A stretch of 64,000 bases of DNA from Sphingobium arseniciresistens (GCA_029167225.1 JARFNK010000018.1:1-64000); one strand, 5' to 3'; positions 34,397 to 47,509 are shown, counted from the stretch's first letter. Numbers and translations are program-made. Notes: generated by a model from the sequence alone, not told the origin.

Positions 34397-34766
34397 TAAA
34401 AAACGGCGAAAACCGCCCTCCCCGCGTGATTTTCTCACTTACCATAATGGGAGATTATGGTAAGTATAGGCGAGCTGGCAAGAGGCGAGGGGTCTATCGC
34501 GCCCGCCGATGCGCCGCGCTATTCGATTGGGAGAGACCTGGGCCAAACTGGAGAGAGCGTTCGCAGGATGGACAAGCCGTGAAACAGATTGGCGACGTCA
34601 CGTCGACGCTCTTCGTCATAACGATCGAGGAGAGGCATCGCCTGTGCCAGACAGTCGCTCTGGGTCTCGTGCCGTCGCCATGCGCGACCAAGGCGAATGG
34701 CTCGGACGGCGCCGTGGTGCAGTTTCGCTCTCTGAACGAGGCCAGGCGCGTGAGGGTTTTTATCGA
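34397..34766. other. Region between CHAT-like gene and recombinase
   Basis: No gene is called here. The recombinase frame stays open back to 34509, but that part has no recognised domain and no site. A perfect palindrome lies at 34437-34465 (separate entry). Short GC stem GGCG...CGCC near 34405-34417 after the CHAT stop may act as a weak terminator. Confidence 0.35.
34437..34465. repeat. Perfect 12-bp inverted repeat, candidate recombination site
   Basis: ACTTACCATAAT and ATTATGGTAAGT are separated by GGGAG. Two AT-rich arms around a short central spacer resemble the core binding sites of XerC/D-type tyrosine recombinases. It lies 300 bp upstream of a tyrosine recombinase gene and is far more AT-rich than its surroundings, so it may be that enzyme's site or an operator. 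No second copy was seen in the window. Confidence 0.5.
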
Positions 34767-35984
34767 ATGACTGACGATCGCCGAGAGGAGGCCGGCAATG
34801 TCCAATCCCCGCCTACGGAAATCATCGTCGTCAGCAGTAACGACAGCGGACTTCCGAGGCGACGGCGGAACGCGAACGCCGAATCCGTCGATGCGCGGCT
34901 GCTTCGCACGATCGGCAGCATCGTTCCGGCCGACCTTCCGCCGGTCAGCCAGCTCGGGCTCGAGACGATGCTCCGAGCCATGGCAGACGCAACCAAGGCG
35001 GCGATCGCGGCCGACCTCGATTGCTGGCGCGACTGGTGCCGCGAGGATGGCCGCCGCCCCCTCCCCGCGGACCCCGAGGACGTCGTGCGCTACCTGAACG
35101 CGCTCGATGCCTTGGGCAAGAAGCCCGCGACGCTCGCGCGAAGGGTCGCAAGCCTCGGATCGGTGCATCGCATGGTGAGCATCGCCAATGATGTTGCACC
35201 GACCGACGCCCCGATCGTCCGCGCCGCTCTGAAGGCGATCTGCCGGCATCGAGGCGCGCTCCAGCGTCAGGCGGCGCCGCTGCGGCTCGGCAAGGCGCTG
35301 GATCGGCATGCCACCAAAGGCTTCACTCTGGTTGCGCTGCTCGACGCCTGCGGCGGCGACCTGCAAGGGCTGCGAGATGCGGCTCTGCTCTCACTCGGTT
35401 ACGATGCAGGACTTCGGGTCAGCGAGCTCACCAGGGTTGAAGTCGGGCAGATCGATCTTCAGGACGATGGCTCCGCCACCCTGTTTATCCCTTTCTCGAA
35501 AACCGATCAGGAGCAGGAAGGCGCCTGGGCGTGGCTGTCGGTCGAGACGATCCGCCGGGTCGATGCATGGCGCGACGCAAGCGCCATCGAAGATGGCCTG
35601 CTGTTCCGCAGGGTGGGCGTCGATCGGCGGCGCGCGAGCCAGTCCGATCCAGATATGGCCCTGGCCCAAACAACCTATACGATCGGCGAGAACGCCCTCA
35701 CCCGGCAGGGGGTCAATGGCATCTATCGGCGCGTGGCGCTGGCCGCGTATGACATGGGCCTGGTGACCCTAGCCGCCGGCAAACTGCTCGATGCAGTCCA
35801 GGCGCTGTCCACCCATTCGCTGCGCGTTGGCCTGACCCAGGATCTCTTCGCCGCGGGCGAGGATGGCGCCGGCATCGCGCAGGCGCTGCGCTGGAGTTCC
35901 CCGACAACCGCGTTGCGCTATGGCCGTAAACTCGCCGTTCGGAGCAACGTCGCAGCGCGCGTCCTTTCGCGGGTGCGCCGTTGA
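34767..35984 (+). CDS. Tyrosine-type site-specific recombinase/integrase
   Basis: 405 aa from the ATG at 34767. An N-terminal core-binding (SAM-like) domain (AAIADLDCWRDWCREDGR, about residues 70-160) precedes the catalytic domain: Arg in AGLRVSELT (about 217), HSLR (His-x-x-Arg, about 349-352), and the Tyr in ALRYGRKL (about 384). Integrases of this type are common next to sphingomonad accessory islands. The palindrome upstream is a likely target or regulatory site. Confidence 0.88.
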   Translation: MTDDRREEAGNVQSPPTEIIVVSSNDSGLPRRRRNANAESVDARLLRTIGSIVPADLPPVSQLGLETMLRAMADATKAAIAADLDCWRDWCREDGRRPLPADPEDVVRYLNALDALGKKPATLARRVASLGSVHRMVSIANDVAPTDAPIVRAALKAICRHRGALQRQAAPLRLGKALDRHATKGFTLVALLDACGGDLQGLRDAALLSLGYDAGLRVSELTRVEVGQIDLQDDGSATLFIPFSKTDQEQEGAWAWLSVETIRRVDAWRDASAIEDGLLFRRVGVDRRRASQSDPDMALAQTTYTIGENALTRQGVNGIYRRVALAAYDMGLVTLAAGKLLDAVQALSTHSLRVGLTQDLFAAGEDGAGIAQALRWSSPTTALRYGRKLAVRSNVAARVLSRVRR

Positions 35985-36045
35985 GAACTGCGCGGTTGGA
36001 ACCGGCCAGCGGGCGATGCGCCGGGGATCCATCGGCGCTCCATGA

Positions 36046-36898
36046 TCAGGCGAGGATTTGCGCGGGTGACGACGGCTGCGGCCTGATCCTGAACCAGACG
36101 GAGTAGAGTGCCGGCAGAAAGACAAGCGTCAGAACGGTTCCACCGATAGTGCCGCCAATCAGGGTGAACGCCATCGATCCCCAGAACACCGAGAACGTCA
36201 GGGGAATGAACGCGAATACGGCCGCCAGTGCCGTGAGGATCACGGGCCTGGCTCGCTGAACCGTCGCTTCGACCAGGGCATGATAGGGATCCATTCCTTC
36301 GGCTTCGTTGTTGTGGATCTGGCCGATCAGGATCAGCGTGTTACGCATGATGATGCCGGCAAGACCGATCAACCCAAGAATGGAATTGAATCCGAAAGGC
36401 TGGTTGAACAGCAGTAGCGTCGGCACGACGCCTACCATCGCAAGGGGGGCGGTGAGCAGGACCATGGTCATGGCGGTCATCGAACGAACCTGGAAGATGA
36501 TTACCACCATCATCAGGATCAGCATTACCGGGAAGATCTTGGCGAGTGCCGTGTTGGCCTTCGCGGATTCTTCCACGGCCGCGCCCGCATGAATATCATA
36601 TCCCGCGGGCAAGTGGTCGATGATGGGCTGGAGCCGCGTCATGACCTCGTCAGCAGCAGCCTGCGGTTGCATCCCCTCCGCGACGTCAGCCCGGACGGTG
36701 ATCGTGGGGATCCGATCGTAGCGACGCAGGATCGGATCCTCCATCCTGATCTCGGCGTGGCCGATCTGTTGGAGCGGAATATGCTCGCCGGCCTTGCCCA
36801 TCAGGGTGAAGCCCTCAAGTTTCGTCGGATCGAACCGGGCGGTACCGCTGCTGCGCGCGACTACGGAAACGGACCGGATATCCTCGCGAACCTCCGTA
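36046..36898 (-). pseudogene. RND efflux permease, 3' portion, split by IS21
   Basis: The reading on the minus strand gives the C-terminal third of an HAE1-type RND pump: TVRADVAEG, then the transmembrane helices with MVVIIFQVRSMTAM and GIIMRNTLILIGQI, ending in FLPALYSVWFRI. It joins in frame to the 39201-41291 part when the IS21 element and one copy of CCGTA are removed (LLTGVTVTEVREDIR). An expected upstream membrane-fusion partner is absent. Confidence 0.88.
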
Positions 36899-36963
36899 TG
36901 TAAATGCTGATCGAATATTCCTCAGAAGTGCTGGTGCAAAAGTCCCCAGCGCGGATTTGGTGA

Positions 36964-39056
<2,093 letters not shown>

Positions 39057-39096
39057 CTGCTCGCCCTTCCTTCGGCATCAGCAGGGATAATTGTGC

Positions 39097-39138
39097 CGCC
39101 TGATCGGCATGGGGGCATGCCCCCATGCCGATCAGGCG
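39097..39138. repeat. Perfect 42-bp palindrome inside the IS21 right end
   Basis: The sequence is its own reverse complement over 42 bases, centred on GCATGC at 39115-39120. It lies between the istA start and the right end, so it sits in the istA promoter region. It could form a cruciform or act as a regulatory site. Confidence 0.85.
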
Positions 39139-39200
39139 CAGTCCTCAAACTGGGGAATTTTCAACCAGCACATTTGGGGAGATTACGACCAGCACTCACA

Positions 39201-41291
39201 CCGTAACCGTAACGCCGGTCAGGAGCGTCTGGAGCTGCTCGGCGACATCGCGCGTGGTCAGGCCGATCGCATTGAGGCGGTCCTGGTCAATCACGAAATG
39301 CACGGCGGGAGCGCGTTCGCCCCAATCGGCATTGACCTGCCGCAGCGATGGGGTTGCCACCATGACATCGCGAACCTTGTCGGCCAGCTGGCGGACTTGC
39401 TCGACATCCGGCCCCGATACACGAAAGGCGACAGGGAACGGGAATGGAGGCCCGAACACGATCTGGGTAACGCGCACGCGGGCCTGCGGCGCGAGCCCTG
39501 CCGCCACCGCCTCGCGCATGCGGTGTTTGAGCGCCTCGCGCTGCTTGGCATTTTCGGTCAAAACTACGATCTTGGCGAACGAGGGATCCGGGAGTTCGGG
39601 TGAGATGTTCAGCACGAAACGCGGTGCGCCCTGGCCGATGTAAGTGGTAACGATCTTTGCTTCAGGCTGCTTGCGGACCCACGCCTCGACTGTGGCAGCA
39701 GCAGCGCTGGTCGCCTCAATCCCGGTGCCTTCGGGCATCTGGACCTCGACGAGAACCTCCGGTCGATCGGAGACAGGAAAGAATTGCTGCTGGACCAGCC
39801 CAAGCCCCAACACCGCCACCACGAACAGACCACCGACAACGAGCATCACGGTCTTGTTGCGCGCGACGATACTCCCGATGAACCGGCGCAGCCGCTGATA
39901 ATGGGGTGTGCCGTATATCTTCTCGTGACCGCCCTCGATCTTCGCAATGTTCGGGAGGAGCTTGACGCCGATATAGGGCGTGAAAACGACCGCTACCACC
40001 CAGGATGTCAGCAGCGCGAACATCACCACCCAGAAGATATTGCCGGCATATTCGCCGGCGCTGGACTTCGCGAAGCCTACCGGCATGAGGCCGATCGCGG
40101 TTAACAGCGTGCCCGCCAGCATCGGGGCAGCGGTGTGCCCCCATGCCCAGGTGGAGGCGGTGATCCGGTCGACGCCCTCCTCCATCTTCACAACCATCGC
40201 CTCGATGATGATGATTGCATCATCGACCAGGAGGCCAAGAGAGAGGATCAGTGCGCCGAGGGTCATTCGGTCGAAATCCCGGCCTGTCGCGAGCATGATG
40301 ATGAAGACGCCCGCCAACGTCAGCGGCACCGCTGCGGCAACGACGACACCGACCCGCCAACCGAGGCTGAGCAGGCTGATCGCGATGACCACGATCAGCG
40401 CCACGAAGAATTTGAGCATGAACTCGCCATAGGCTTCTTCGATGTTGACCGACTGATCCGTGATCTTGGTGAAGCTCAGCCCTAACGGGAGATCGGACGC
40501 GATCGCATCTGCCTCCTTGTCGAGGTCTTCACCGAGCTGGAGGCCATTATAGCGGTCCTTCATCACCACACCCAGTTCGAGTGCGGGTTCGCCCTGGTGC
40601 CGGATTAGAAAAGTTGCCGGATCCTCATAGCCACGCGTGATTTCAGCAACGTCAGAAAGCTTGATGGTCCGTCCATTGGCGACGATCGGTGTGTCCCCGA
40701 TCTTGGCGATCTCGTCGAAGGCTCCGTCGAGCCTCACCTGGATCTGTGGCCCCCGGCTTTCGATGGAGCCCGCCGGGGTCAGCAGATTCTGGTCATTGAG
40801 CGCGGCGAAGACCTCGCGCGGCGCGATACCGAGGTTGGCGAGACGTTCTTGCGAGAAATTCACGAAGATTCGCTCGGGCCGTTCACCGATGATCACCACT
40901 TTCTTGACGCCCGGAACGCGGAGCAGGCGATTGCGCACTTGTTCAGCCTCGCGCACCAACTCGCGTTGCGGGACGCCGCGCGCCTTGAGAGCGTAGAGGG
41001 TGAAGGTGACGTCGCCAAATTCGTCGTTGACCAGCGGTCCCACCACGCCTCGCGGTAGCTTGGCGGATTCGTCCCACAGCTTCTTGCGCGCCTGATAGAT
41101 TTCTTCGGGAACGGCTTGCGGCGGGATGGAATCCTTCAGCCAAAGCTGCGTGAACGCGAATCCGGGCCGCGTATAGGTTTCGCTCCTGTCATACCAGGTC
41201 AGTTCCTGCATCCGCTTTTCGAGCGGTTCGGAGACCTGATCCTGCATTTCCTGCGCGGTCGCGGCCGGCCATATGGTCGTGAAAGTCATGA
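39201..41291 (-). pseudogene. RND efflux permease, 5' portion, truncated at both ends
   Basis: The frame reads from about IMTFTTIWPAATAQEMQDQV through the periplasmic domain (LPRGVVGPLVNDEFGD) and the TM4 charged region (GLLVDDAIIIIEAMV) to LLTGVTVT. At 41292 it meets an IS21 end, losing about the first 40-50 codons with TM1. The remaining open frame to 41349 is IS sequence read through. Together with 36046-36898 about 980 of ~1030 codons survive. Confidence 0.88.
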
Positions 41292-41336
41292 TGTTGATTG
41301 CCGTTGAGAACTGACCCGGGGTTTTCACCGAGAAGT
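41292..41336. mobile_element. Orphan IS21-type terminus, left
   Basis: Starts TGTTGATTGCCGTTGAGAAC and continues ...GACCCGGG...GAGAAGT, very similar to the end of the IS21 element at 42823. The first 21 bases recur inverted at 45490-45510. No transposase belonging to it remains. Confidence 0.75.
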
Positions 41337-41400
41337 GGCTCTGACTCACATTTGCTGCTGTTGATGGTATCCTTTCGCCGCTTCATTGGAAGGATCTGCC

Positions 41401-42822
41401 ATGCATGGTCGATTTCAACGCGCCAACCTTGCACCGGAGGGACTTGTGGTCGTCTCAGTGCAAAGTGTTGGAGAGGATATTCAGATTCTGCTGCGCTCCC
41501 GGTGCGTTTCGGGTGTTTGCCCAGATTGCGGGCGACCAAGTCAGCGGATTCAAAGCCGATATGTGCGTCGACCGCTGGATCTCCCGCTAACGGGGCGGCG
41601 CGTCATACTCCAGATTTCTGCGCGTCGTTTTTGGTGCGACACGGTCATTTGCGGGCGCCGTATTTTCTGCGAGCAGTTCGATGCCGGTGTCCTGGCTCGA
41701 TATGGCCGTCGTACCCAGCGTCTTGAGACGATAGTCCACCATCTTGGTCTCGCGCTCGGTGGAAGGCCCGGAGCCGCATTTGCCAGCCGTCTCATGATGC
41801 CGGTGAGCAAGGACACACTTCTGCGGGTTGTACGGCGACGTGCGGTCGATAGGCATGAAGAACTCCATGTCATCGGCATTGATGACTTCGCATTCCGGCG
41901 CGGCCAGACATACGGCACGATTGTTTGCGATCTGGAGCGCCGAAAGCCGGTCACCTTGTTGCCGGATCGAGCATTGGAGACATCGCGGGCCTGGCTTGCC
42001 AAACGTCCGTCCATAACGATCGTCGCCCGAGACCGCGGCGGCGGTTATGGTGAAGCGATCACAAGAGGACTGCCTGATGCCGACCAGGTTGCCGATCGTT
42101 GGCATCTCATGGAAAATTCGAGCCGAGCGTTCCTGGATGCAGTCAGTAAATCCATGAGGCAGATCAGACACGCCGTCGGCCAAAACGTCATCGATCCCGA
42201 ACTTCTGACCTATGCCGAGAAGCTGCAGTACGAAGGCTACGTCCGGCGGCAGGAAACCAACGAAGCAATCCAGCACCTGGCCAAGAGTGGCACCTCCATC
42301 CGGCAAATTGTCCGGCAGACTGGTCACAGCCGGAAGCTGGTTCGCGACGTTTTGCGTGGCCAGCGGCTAGATGTCTTCCGGACCCGCCCGAGCACTTTGG
42401 ACAGCTGGTTGCCTTGGCTGAACGAGCGATGGGAGGCCGGAGCCCGTAACGCACTGGCTCTCTGGCGGGAGATGCGTACGGAAGGTTTTGTTGGTCAAAG
42501 GGGCATTGTCTCGCAGTGGGCACAACGCCGCCGCCTCGCGGAGAAGGCCAATCAGAGCGGCATTATGCGTACGCCCTCGGCGCGGGTTTTGGCGCGCCTC
42601 ATGACCTCAGTCCATGATGGCCTAGCCAAATCCGAAGCGATCCTCGTCGCCGTAATCGAAAACAACGTTCCTGAATTGGTCGCGGCGCGAAAAGCGATCG
42701 GCGACTTCCAATCCATGATCCGATCGAAGTCAGCGGTCAGACTTGATGGCTGGATCGCGATGTCCAAGGGAGGTCTCGTCAACTCGTTCGTCAACGGTGT
42801 TGAGAAGGACCTCGCTGCAGTC
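41401..42822 (+). pseudogene. ISL3 transposase, 5' portion
   Basis: ATG at 41401 behind GGAAGGA. Contains the N-terminal zinc finger (CVSGVCPDCGRPSQRIQSRY) and the DDE transposase core (VIGIDDFAFRRGQTYGTIVCD; VARDRGGGY; ADRWHLMENS). Broken after LDAA V by the nested IS21 insertion; the last 44 codons lie at 45324-45458. Confidence 0.92.
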
Positions 42823-42907
42823 TGTTGATTTCCGCTGAGAGTTGACCCGGGATTTCCATCGAGAAGTGACCCGGTTGGAAGCTATGTCCCGCGACGCGGG
42901 CAGTGGG

Positions 42908-43687
42908 TCAAGCGGATGATTTTTCCTTTCTAGATTTGGGTGCTGCCGAGCTGGCCCGGAACCGGAAGCTGTCGTTTCCGGTCTCGAGGATGTGGCAGTG
43001 GTGAGTAAGCCGATCGAGCAGCGCGGTGGTCATCTTGGCATCGCCGAACACACCGGCCCATTCGCTGAAGCTGAGGTTGGTGGTGATGATGACGCTGGTG
43101 CGCTCGTAGAGCTTGCTGAGCAGGTGGAACAGCATTGCACCGCCTGACGGGCTGAACGGCAGGTAGCCGAGCTCATCGAGGATAATCAGATCGAGGCGGA
43201 GGAGGCGTTCGGCTAGCTGGCCAGCCCTGTTCATGGCCTTTTCCTGCTCGAGCGCGTTGACCAGATCGACTGTGGCGAAGAACCGGACCTTCTTGCGGTG
43301 ATGCTCGACCGCCTGGACGCCGAGCGCAGTGGCCATGTGCGTTTTGCCGGTGCCGGGGCCGCCGATCAGCACGACATTGTCAGCGCCGTCGATGAAGTCG
43401 CCGCGATGCAGTTGGCGGACGAGCGCCTCGTTCACCTCGCTGGATGCAAAGTCATACCCGGCCAGGTCCTTGTAAGCAGGGAAGCGGGCCGCCTTGATCT
43501 GATAGGCGATGGACCGGACCTCCCGCTCGGCAACCTCGGCCTTAAGCAGCCCCGACAGGATGGGCACCGCGGCATCGAAGGCAGGTGCACCCTGTTCAAG
43601 GAGGTCGCTGACGGCCTGGGCCATGCCGTACATCTTGAGGCCGCGCAGCATGACCACCACGGCGGCGCTGGCGGGATCATGACGCAT
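42908..43687 (-). CDS. istB: IstB-like ATPase of second IS21 element
   Basis: 259 aa from the ATG at 43687. Walker [12 protein letters not shown] and Walker [12 protein letters not shown], with [13 protein letters not shown] as in IstB. It overlaps istA by 11 bases. Intact. Confidence 0.95.
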   Translation of the reverse strand: MRHDPASAAVVVMLRGLKMYGMAQAVSDLLEQGAPAFDAAVPILSGLLKAEVAEREVRSIAYQIKAARFPAYKDLAGYDFASSEVNEALVRQLHRGDFIDGADNVVLIGGPGTGKTHMATALGVQAVEHHRKKVRFFATVDLVNALEQEKAMNRAGQLAERLLRLDLIILDELGYLPFSPSGGAMLFHLLSKLYERTSVIITTNLSFSEWAGVFGDAKMTTALLDRLTHHCHILETGNDSFRFRASSAAPKSRKEKSSA

Positions 43688-45203
43688 GACGCATCTCCCT
43701 GTCCCGCAGGTCATCGTAGCGCCCGACATTGGCGACGGGCTCCCGCTTCAGGCGCAGGGCCTGGGGTGCGTCGATCGGCGAGGCTGGTGGCGCCTTGCCG
43801 TCAGTCAGCCGGTGCAGGACGTTGAGGATATGGGTCTTGGTGGGGACCCCGGCCTCGAGCGCCAGTTCGACCGCGCAGAGCACGGCCTGCTCGTCATGAT
43901 GCAGTACCAGCGAGAGGATCTCCACCATCTCCCTGTCGCCGCCGGAGCGCCGCAGAAGCTCACCTTGCAGTTGCCGGAACGCTGCTGGCATCTCGGTGAA
44001 GGGCGCCCCGTTGCGCAGGGCTCCGGGCTTGCGCTGGACCACCGCCAGATAGTGCCGCCAGTCATAGATCGTCCGTCCTGGCTGATCATGGGATCGCTCG
44101 ATAACCCGCCTATGTTCGCACAGGATCTGTCCTTCGGCGGCGATGACGATCCGGTCGGGGTAGATCCGCAGGCTCACTGGCCGGTTGGCGAAGGATGCCG
44201 GAACGCTGTACCGGTTGCGCTCGAAGGATATCAGGCAAGTGGGCGAGACCCGCTTGGTGTGCTCGACGAAGCCGTCGAAGGGACGGCCCAGCGGCATCAG
44301 GCTGGCGATCTCGGCGGCGTGCACATCGGCGACAGTGCCGGGCAGAACTCCATGCTGGATCTGCCCCCATTGTGCGATGCATTGTTCTTCGAGCCAGGCG
44401 TTGAGCGCGTCGATATCCGGGAAGCCGGGCATCATCTGCCACAGTCGGCGCCTTGCATCCTGAACGTTCTTCTCGACCTGACCCTTCTCCCACCCCGAGG
44501 CCGGATTACAGAACTCCGGTTCAAACAGATAGTGGCTGGCCATCGCCGCAAAGCGGGCGTTGACCTGCCGGGCCTTGCCGGTGCCGATCTTGTCGACCGC
44601 GGTCTTCATGTTGTCGAAGATCCCGCGCTGCGGCACGCCGCCTAGCACCCTGAAGGCCTGGGTCATGGCGTCGAACAGCATCTCATGGGTCTGGAGCGGA
44701 TAGGCCCTGACGATGAACGCTTTGCTGTGCGACAGCTTCGTGTGCGCGGCCTGCAGCTTGGTCTGCTTGCCGGCGATAAGGGCCCAGTCCTCGCTCCAGT
44801 CGAACTGGAATGCTTCGCCAGGCTGGAACATCAGTGGCACGAATGTACCGCGCCCACTGGTCTGGGCATCGCGCTGGCGCTCGGCCTTCCAGGCCCGCGC
44901 AAAGGCCGCGACGCGGTTGTAGGAACCGTCATATCCCAACACCACAAGATCGGCGCACATCTGCTTGGCTGTGCGCCGTTGCTTGCGCGACTTGCCAGCC
45001 TCGATCCGCAGCCAGGAGGTCAACTTCTCGGCAAACGGATCTAGCTTGCTCGGCCGATCTGGAACCTTGAACTTCGGTTCTACCGTATCCGCCCGAAGGT
45101 ACTTGCGGATCGTGTTGCGCGACAATCCCGTGCGTCGCTCAATCTCACGGATCGGGATGTGCTGCCGGAAATGCCAGCGCCGGATTACGCTCAATAACGC
45201 CAT
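43677..45203 (-). CDS. istA: IstA-like transposase of second IS21 element
   Basis: 508 aa from the ATG at 45203 behind AGGAGTGATC. N-terminal helix-turn-helix ([19 protein letters not shown]), DDE core ([26 protein letters not shown]) and a C-terminal beta domain ([20 protein letters not shown]). Intact. Confidence 0.95.
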   Translation of the reverse strand: MALLSVIRRWHFRQHIPIREIERRTGLSRNTIRKYLRADTVEPKFKVPDRPSKLDPFAEKLTSWLRIEAGKSRKQRRTAKQMCADLVVLGYDGSYNRVAAFARAWKAERQRDAQTSGRGTFVPLMFQPGEAFQFDWSEDWALIAGKQTKLQAAHTKLSHSKAFIVRAYPLQTHEMLFDAMTQAFRVLGGVPQRGIFDNMKTAVDKIGTGKARQVNARFAAMASHYLFEPEFCNPASGWEKGQVEKNVQDARRRLWQMMPGFPDIDALNAWLEEQCIAQWGQIQHGVLPGTVADVHAAEIASLMPLGRPFDGFVEHTKRVSPTCLISFERNRYSVPASFANRPVSLRIYPDRIVIAAEGQILCEHRRVIERSHDQPGRTIYDWRHYLAVVQRKPGALRNGAPFTEMPAAFRQLQGELLRRSGGDREMVEILSLVLHHDEQAVLCAVELALEAGVPTKTHILNVLHRLTDGKAPPASPIDAPQALRLKREPVANVGRYDDLRDREMRHAS

Positions 45204-45323
45204 GTCGATCACTCCTGGATCCCCCGACAAATCAGTCAGAGGCAAGGTCAAAACATGGGTCACTTCTCAGTGGAAATTTATGCCCCTCCCGGGTCAACTC
45301 TCAGCGGAAATCAACATGCAGTC

Positions 45324-45458
45324 CGCAATGCGATCGTCTCCCCATGGTCGAACGGACAGACAGAGGGGCAGATCACGCGCCTCAAATTGATCAAACGACA
45401 GATGTACGGGCGCGCGAAACTCGATCTGCTTCAGGCACGAGTGGTGGGCGCGATATAG
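45324..45458 (+). pseudogene. ISL3 transposase, 3' portion
   Basis: RNAIVSPWSNGQTEGQITRL and the ending YGRAKLDLLQARVVGAI are the typical ISL3 C-terminus. It is separated from the 5' portion by the nested IS21 element. Confidence 0.92.
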
Positions 45459-45489
45459 CGCCTTCGATCAGCAAATGTGAGTCAGAGCC

Positions 45490-45510
45490 AGTTCTCAACG
45501 GCAATCAACA
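45490..45510. mobile_element. Orphan IS21-type terminus, right
   Basis: Exact inverted copy of the first 21 bases at 41292. Together the two ends bracket the ISL3 element. Outer flanks show no target duplication. Confidence 0.75.
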
Positions 45511-46694
45511 GGTGGTGGGCTAAGGCAGCGCGCGATACCGGGGCGAACCTGCGCTGGGAGGTCCTTCCGCAGAATGCGGTGTATGCCGGCGGAAGGGAGG
45601 TTTTCCTGCCCTTCTGCTCGAACGGGGAAGCCGCGCTGGACTTCCTGCACGACATTGGATTGGATATGCCGGAAGCGAGCAAAAGAGCGTTCGTCAAAGT
45701 CGTCGATGCCGCTCTGGCGGTAACGCCGGAGGAAATGTGGTCCGAGCGTTTCGACACGACCCCAGCGATCGAATGGCTAAGGGAAATCACCGACGACCCG
45801 AACGTGGCGACGGTACTTCGCCACTTCATTGCGGCCAACAGTGTTGTCGCGGATGCGATTGCGCTGGAAGAGGGCTCGATCAACACTCTTGTCACGTTGT
45901 TGATCGCGGGAAACTTCGGCGGGCGCCATCTGATCGTCAAGATGACCGGCGAGCCGGCCCACGCGCTTCCCAAGGCATTTCTCAAGGTCGTCAAGGACCA
46001 GGGCGGAGAGGTACTGACCCGACACAGAGTCAAAGAACTCATCGTGGAGGATGGGGCGGCCAAAGGCGTAGTGGTGGTGACACCGGAAGGCGCCGAGAAG
46101 AGCTACCGGACGCGTCACGTTGTCAACACCGCACTCTACACCGACCTGCGGCAATTGCTGGGATCGAACCTGCCCACTCGTATCGACGAGATAGTCACCG
46201 ACCTATACCGCTCCAATACAATCGCGCTCGACGTACATCTGGGACTAAGCAAGAAGGTGCTTCCCCACCTATCATCGCAGCTAATGCTGATGACCGACGA
46301 AGGCAATTATGACGGGGTAATCGCGACCTTCACCAATCTCGACCCTTCGATGGCGCCGGAGGGAAAGCAAGCCATCAACATCGAACTGTTCTTGAGCCCG
46401 GACGATTTCGAGGCCAAGACCCGCGAGGAGTGGTTTGAGCACATGGCCGAAGGGGTTTTCAGGCGCTGGCCGGAAGTCCGGGAGTGCGTCGAATGGACTG
46501 AGACATTCATCGTCGAATCCGCTCCGGTCCACCACGGCATCCATGCCGTGAAGAAGCTGCCGCTTGAATCCGGGATAAACGGGCTCTTTTTCGCCGGAGA
46601 CTGTACGGTTGGAGAGGGATACTTCACGGAACGCGCCGCCTATTCCGGTAGCAAGGTCGCGGAATTGATCCTGAGGCTGGAAGGCATACTGTAG
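45511..46694 (+). pseudogene. FAD/NAD-dependent oxidoreductase, N-terminus missing
   Basis: About 393 codons resembling the C-terminal two-thirds of phytoene-desaturase-like FAD oxidoreductases (GGEVLTRHRVKELIVEDGAAKGV; the FAD-contact ending GLFFAGDCTVGEGYFTERAAYSG). The Rossmann GxGxxG dinucleotide motif expected at the N-terminus is absent because the gene is cut at the IS end. It may be expressed as a fragment but should not bind FAD normally. Confidence 0.75.
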
Positions 46695-46743
46695 CCCCCC
46701 GTCTGCCGGATACCCCCCTGCAACAGGATATGAGGCGCGCGAG

Positions 46744-47403
46744 ATGAATAAGGCCACGAAAGGCGTCGGCCGATTGCGGGGGCGTCCCCGGAAAACGGAG
46801 GCACCCAAAGCCGAAGCTATTCTGGGAGCGGCATTGTATATATTCGCCAGGCATGGCTTCGAGGCAGCGAGTCTGCGTCAGATCGCGGCCATAGCGGATG
46901 TCGATGTCGCGTTAATCTCCCATTGCTTTGGGTCAAAACGAAAATTGTGGGAGGCGGTCATCGACAATGTCGCGGCGCACCTTCTGAGCACGATATCGTC
47001 TGTTGATTGGCGGCCGGTCGACAACACGTCCAACGGAGACCATCTCGATCATTCAATAGACCTGCTTATAGATGTCGTCTATGATACACCGTATCTTGCC
47101 CAGTTCGTAGTGAAGGAAATGGCGCAGCAGGACGAAAGGTCTGAGTATATTTACGATCGGCTCGTCAAGCCGATCCATGAGCTTCTGCAGCCTTTGGTCG
47201 AGACTGCTCTATGGGACCGCAATATTCACGATATCGATTCAAACATTCTGTTTTTTATCGTCACCTCCTCCATATCTATGGCCATTGCGATGCATCCCTT
47301 CATTGCTCGATTCTCACCGGCCGCCGTCGATGGCGCGCTGTTTCGACGCGAAGTAAAGCGCGTACTTCGGTGGCATTTTTCCTCCGGAAAACGAGCTGTT
47401 TGA
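46744..47403 (+). CDS. TetR/AcrR-family regulator
   Basis: 219 aa. Basic N-terminus, then a TetR DNA-binding domain (ILGAALYIFARHGFEAASLRQIAAIADVDVALISHCFGSKRKLWEAV, about residues 25-75) with the usual YY replaced by HCF. The C-terminal ligand domain is helical. It follows the truncated oxidoreductase by 49 bases on the same strand, which suggests the two were co-regulated before disruption. Confidence 0.9.
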   Translation: MNKATKGVGRLRGRPRKTEAPKAEAILGAALYIFARHGFEAASLRQIAAIADVDVALISHCFGSKRKLWEAVIDNVAAHLLSTISSVDWRPVDNTSNGDHLDHSIDLLIDVVYDTPYLAQFVVKEMAQQDERSEYIYDRLVKPIHELLQPLVETALWDRNIHDIDSNILFFIVTSSISMAIAMHPFIARFSPAAVDGALFRREVKRVLRWHFSSGKRAV

Positions 47404-47509
47404 TGCCGTAGCATGGTGGTACAATTGGCCTGCTTGCTTGATGGAGGAAGGTTCTTTGCGGCAGTGCCCGGACGACTGAGGCAGTCCATCGATGGGTACA
47501 GCGGAGTGA

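Larger units (their letters stand above)
42823..45316 (-). mobile_element. Second IS21-family element, nested in ISL3
   Basis: 2494 bp with inverted ends TGTTGATTTCCGCTGAGAGT on both sides and a 7-bp target duplication TGCAGTC (42816-42822 and 45317-45323). Removing it and one TGCAGTC restores the ISL3 frame (DLAAVRNAIVSPWSNGQ). It is a different IS21 subgroup from the element at 36899. Confidence 0.92.
41337..45489 (+). mobile_element. ISL3-family element, interrupted by IS21
   Basis: Bounded by perfect 21-bp inverted repeats (GGCTCTGACTCACATTTG...) at 41337-41357 and 45469-45489. Without the nested IS21 element it would be about 1.65 kb, normal for ISL3. The flanking eight bases do not form a target duplication, so one side was probably rearranged after insertion. 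Confidence 0.85.

Noticed and set aside
34437..34465. Reading the palindrome as a rho-independent terminator
   Set aside because: The stem is AT-rich and is not followed by a T run, and it lies upstream of a recombinase, so a recombination or operator site fits better.
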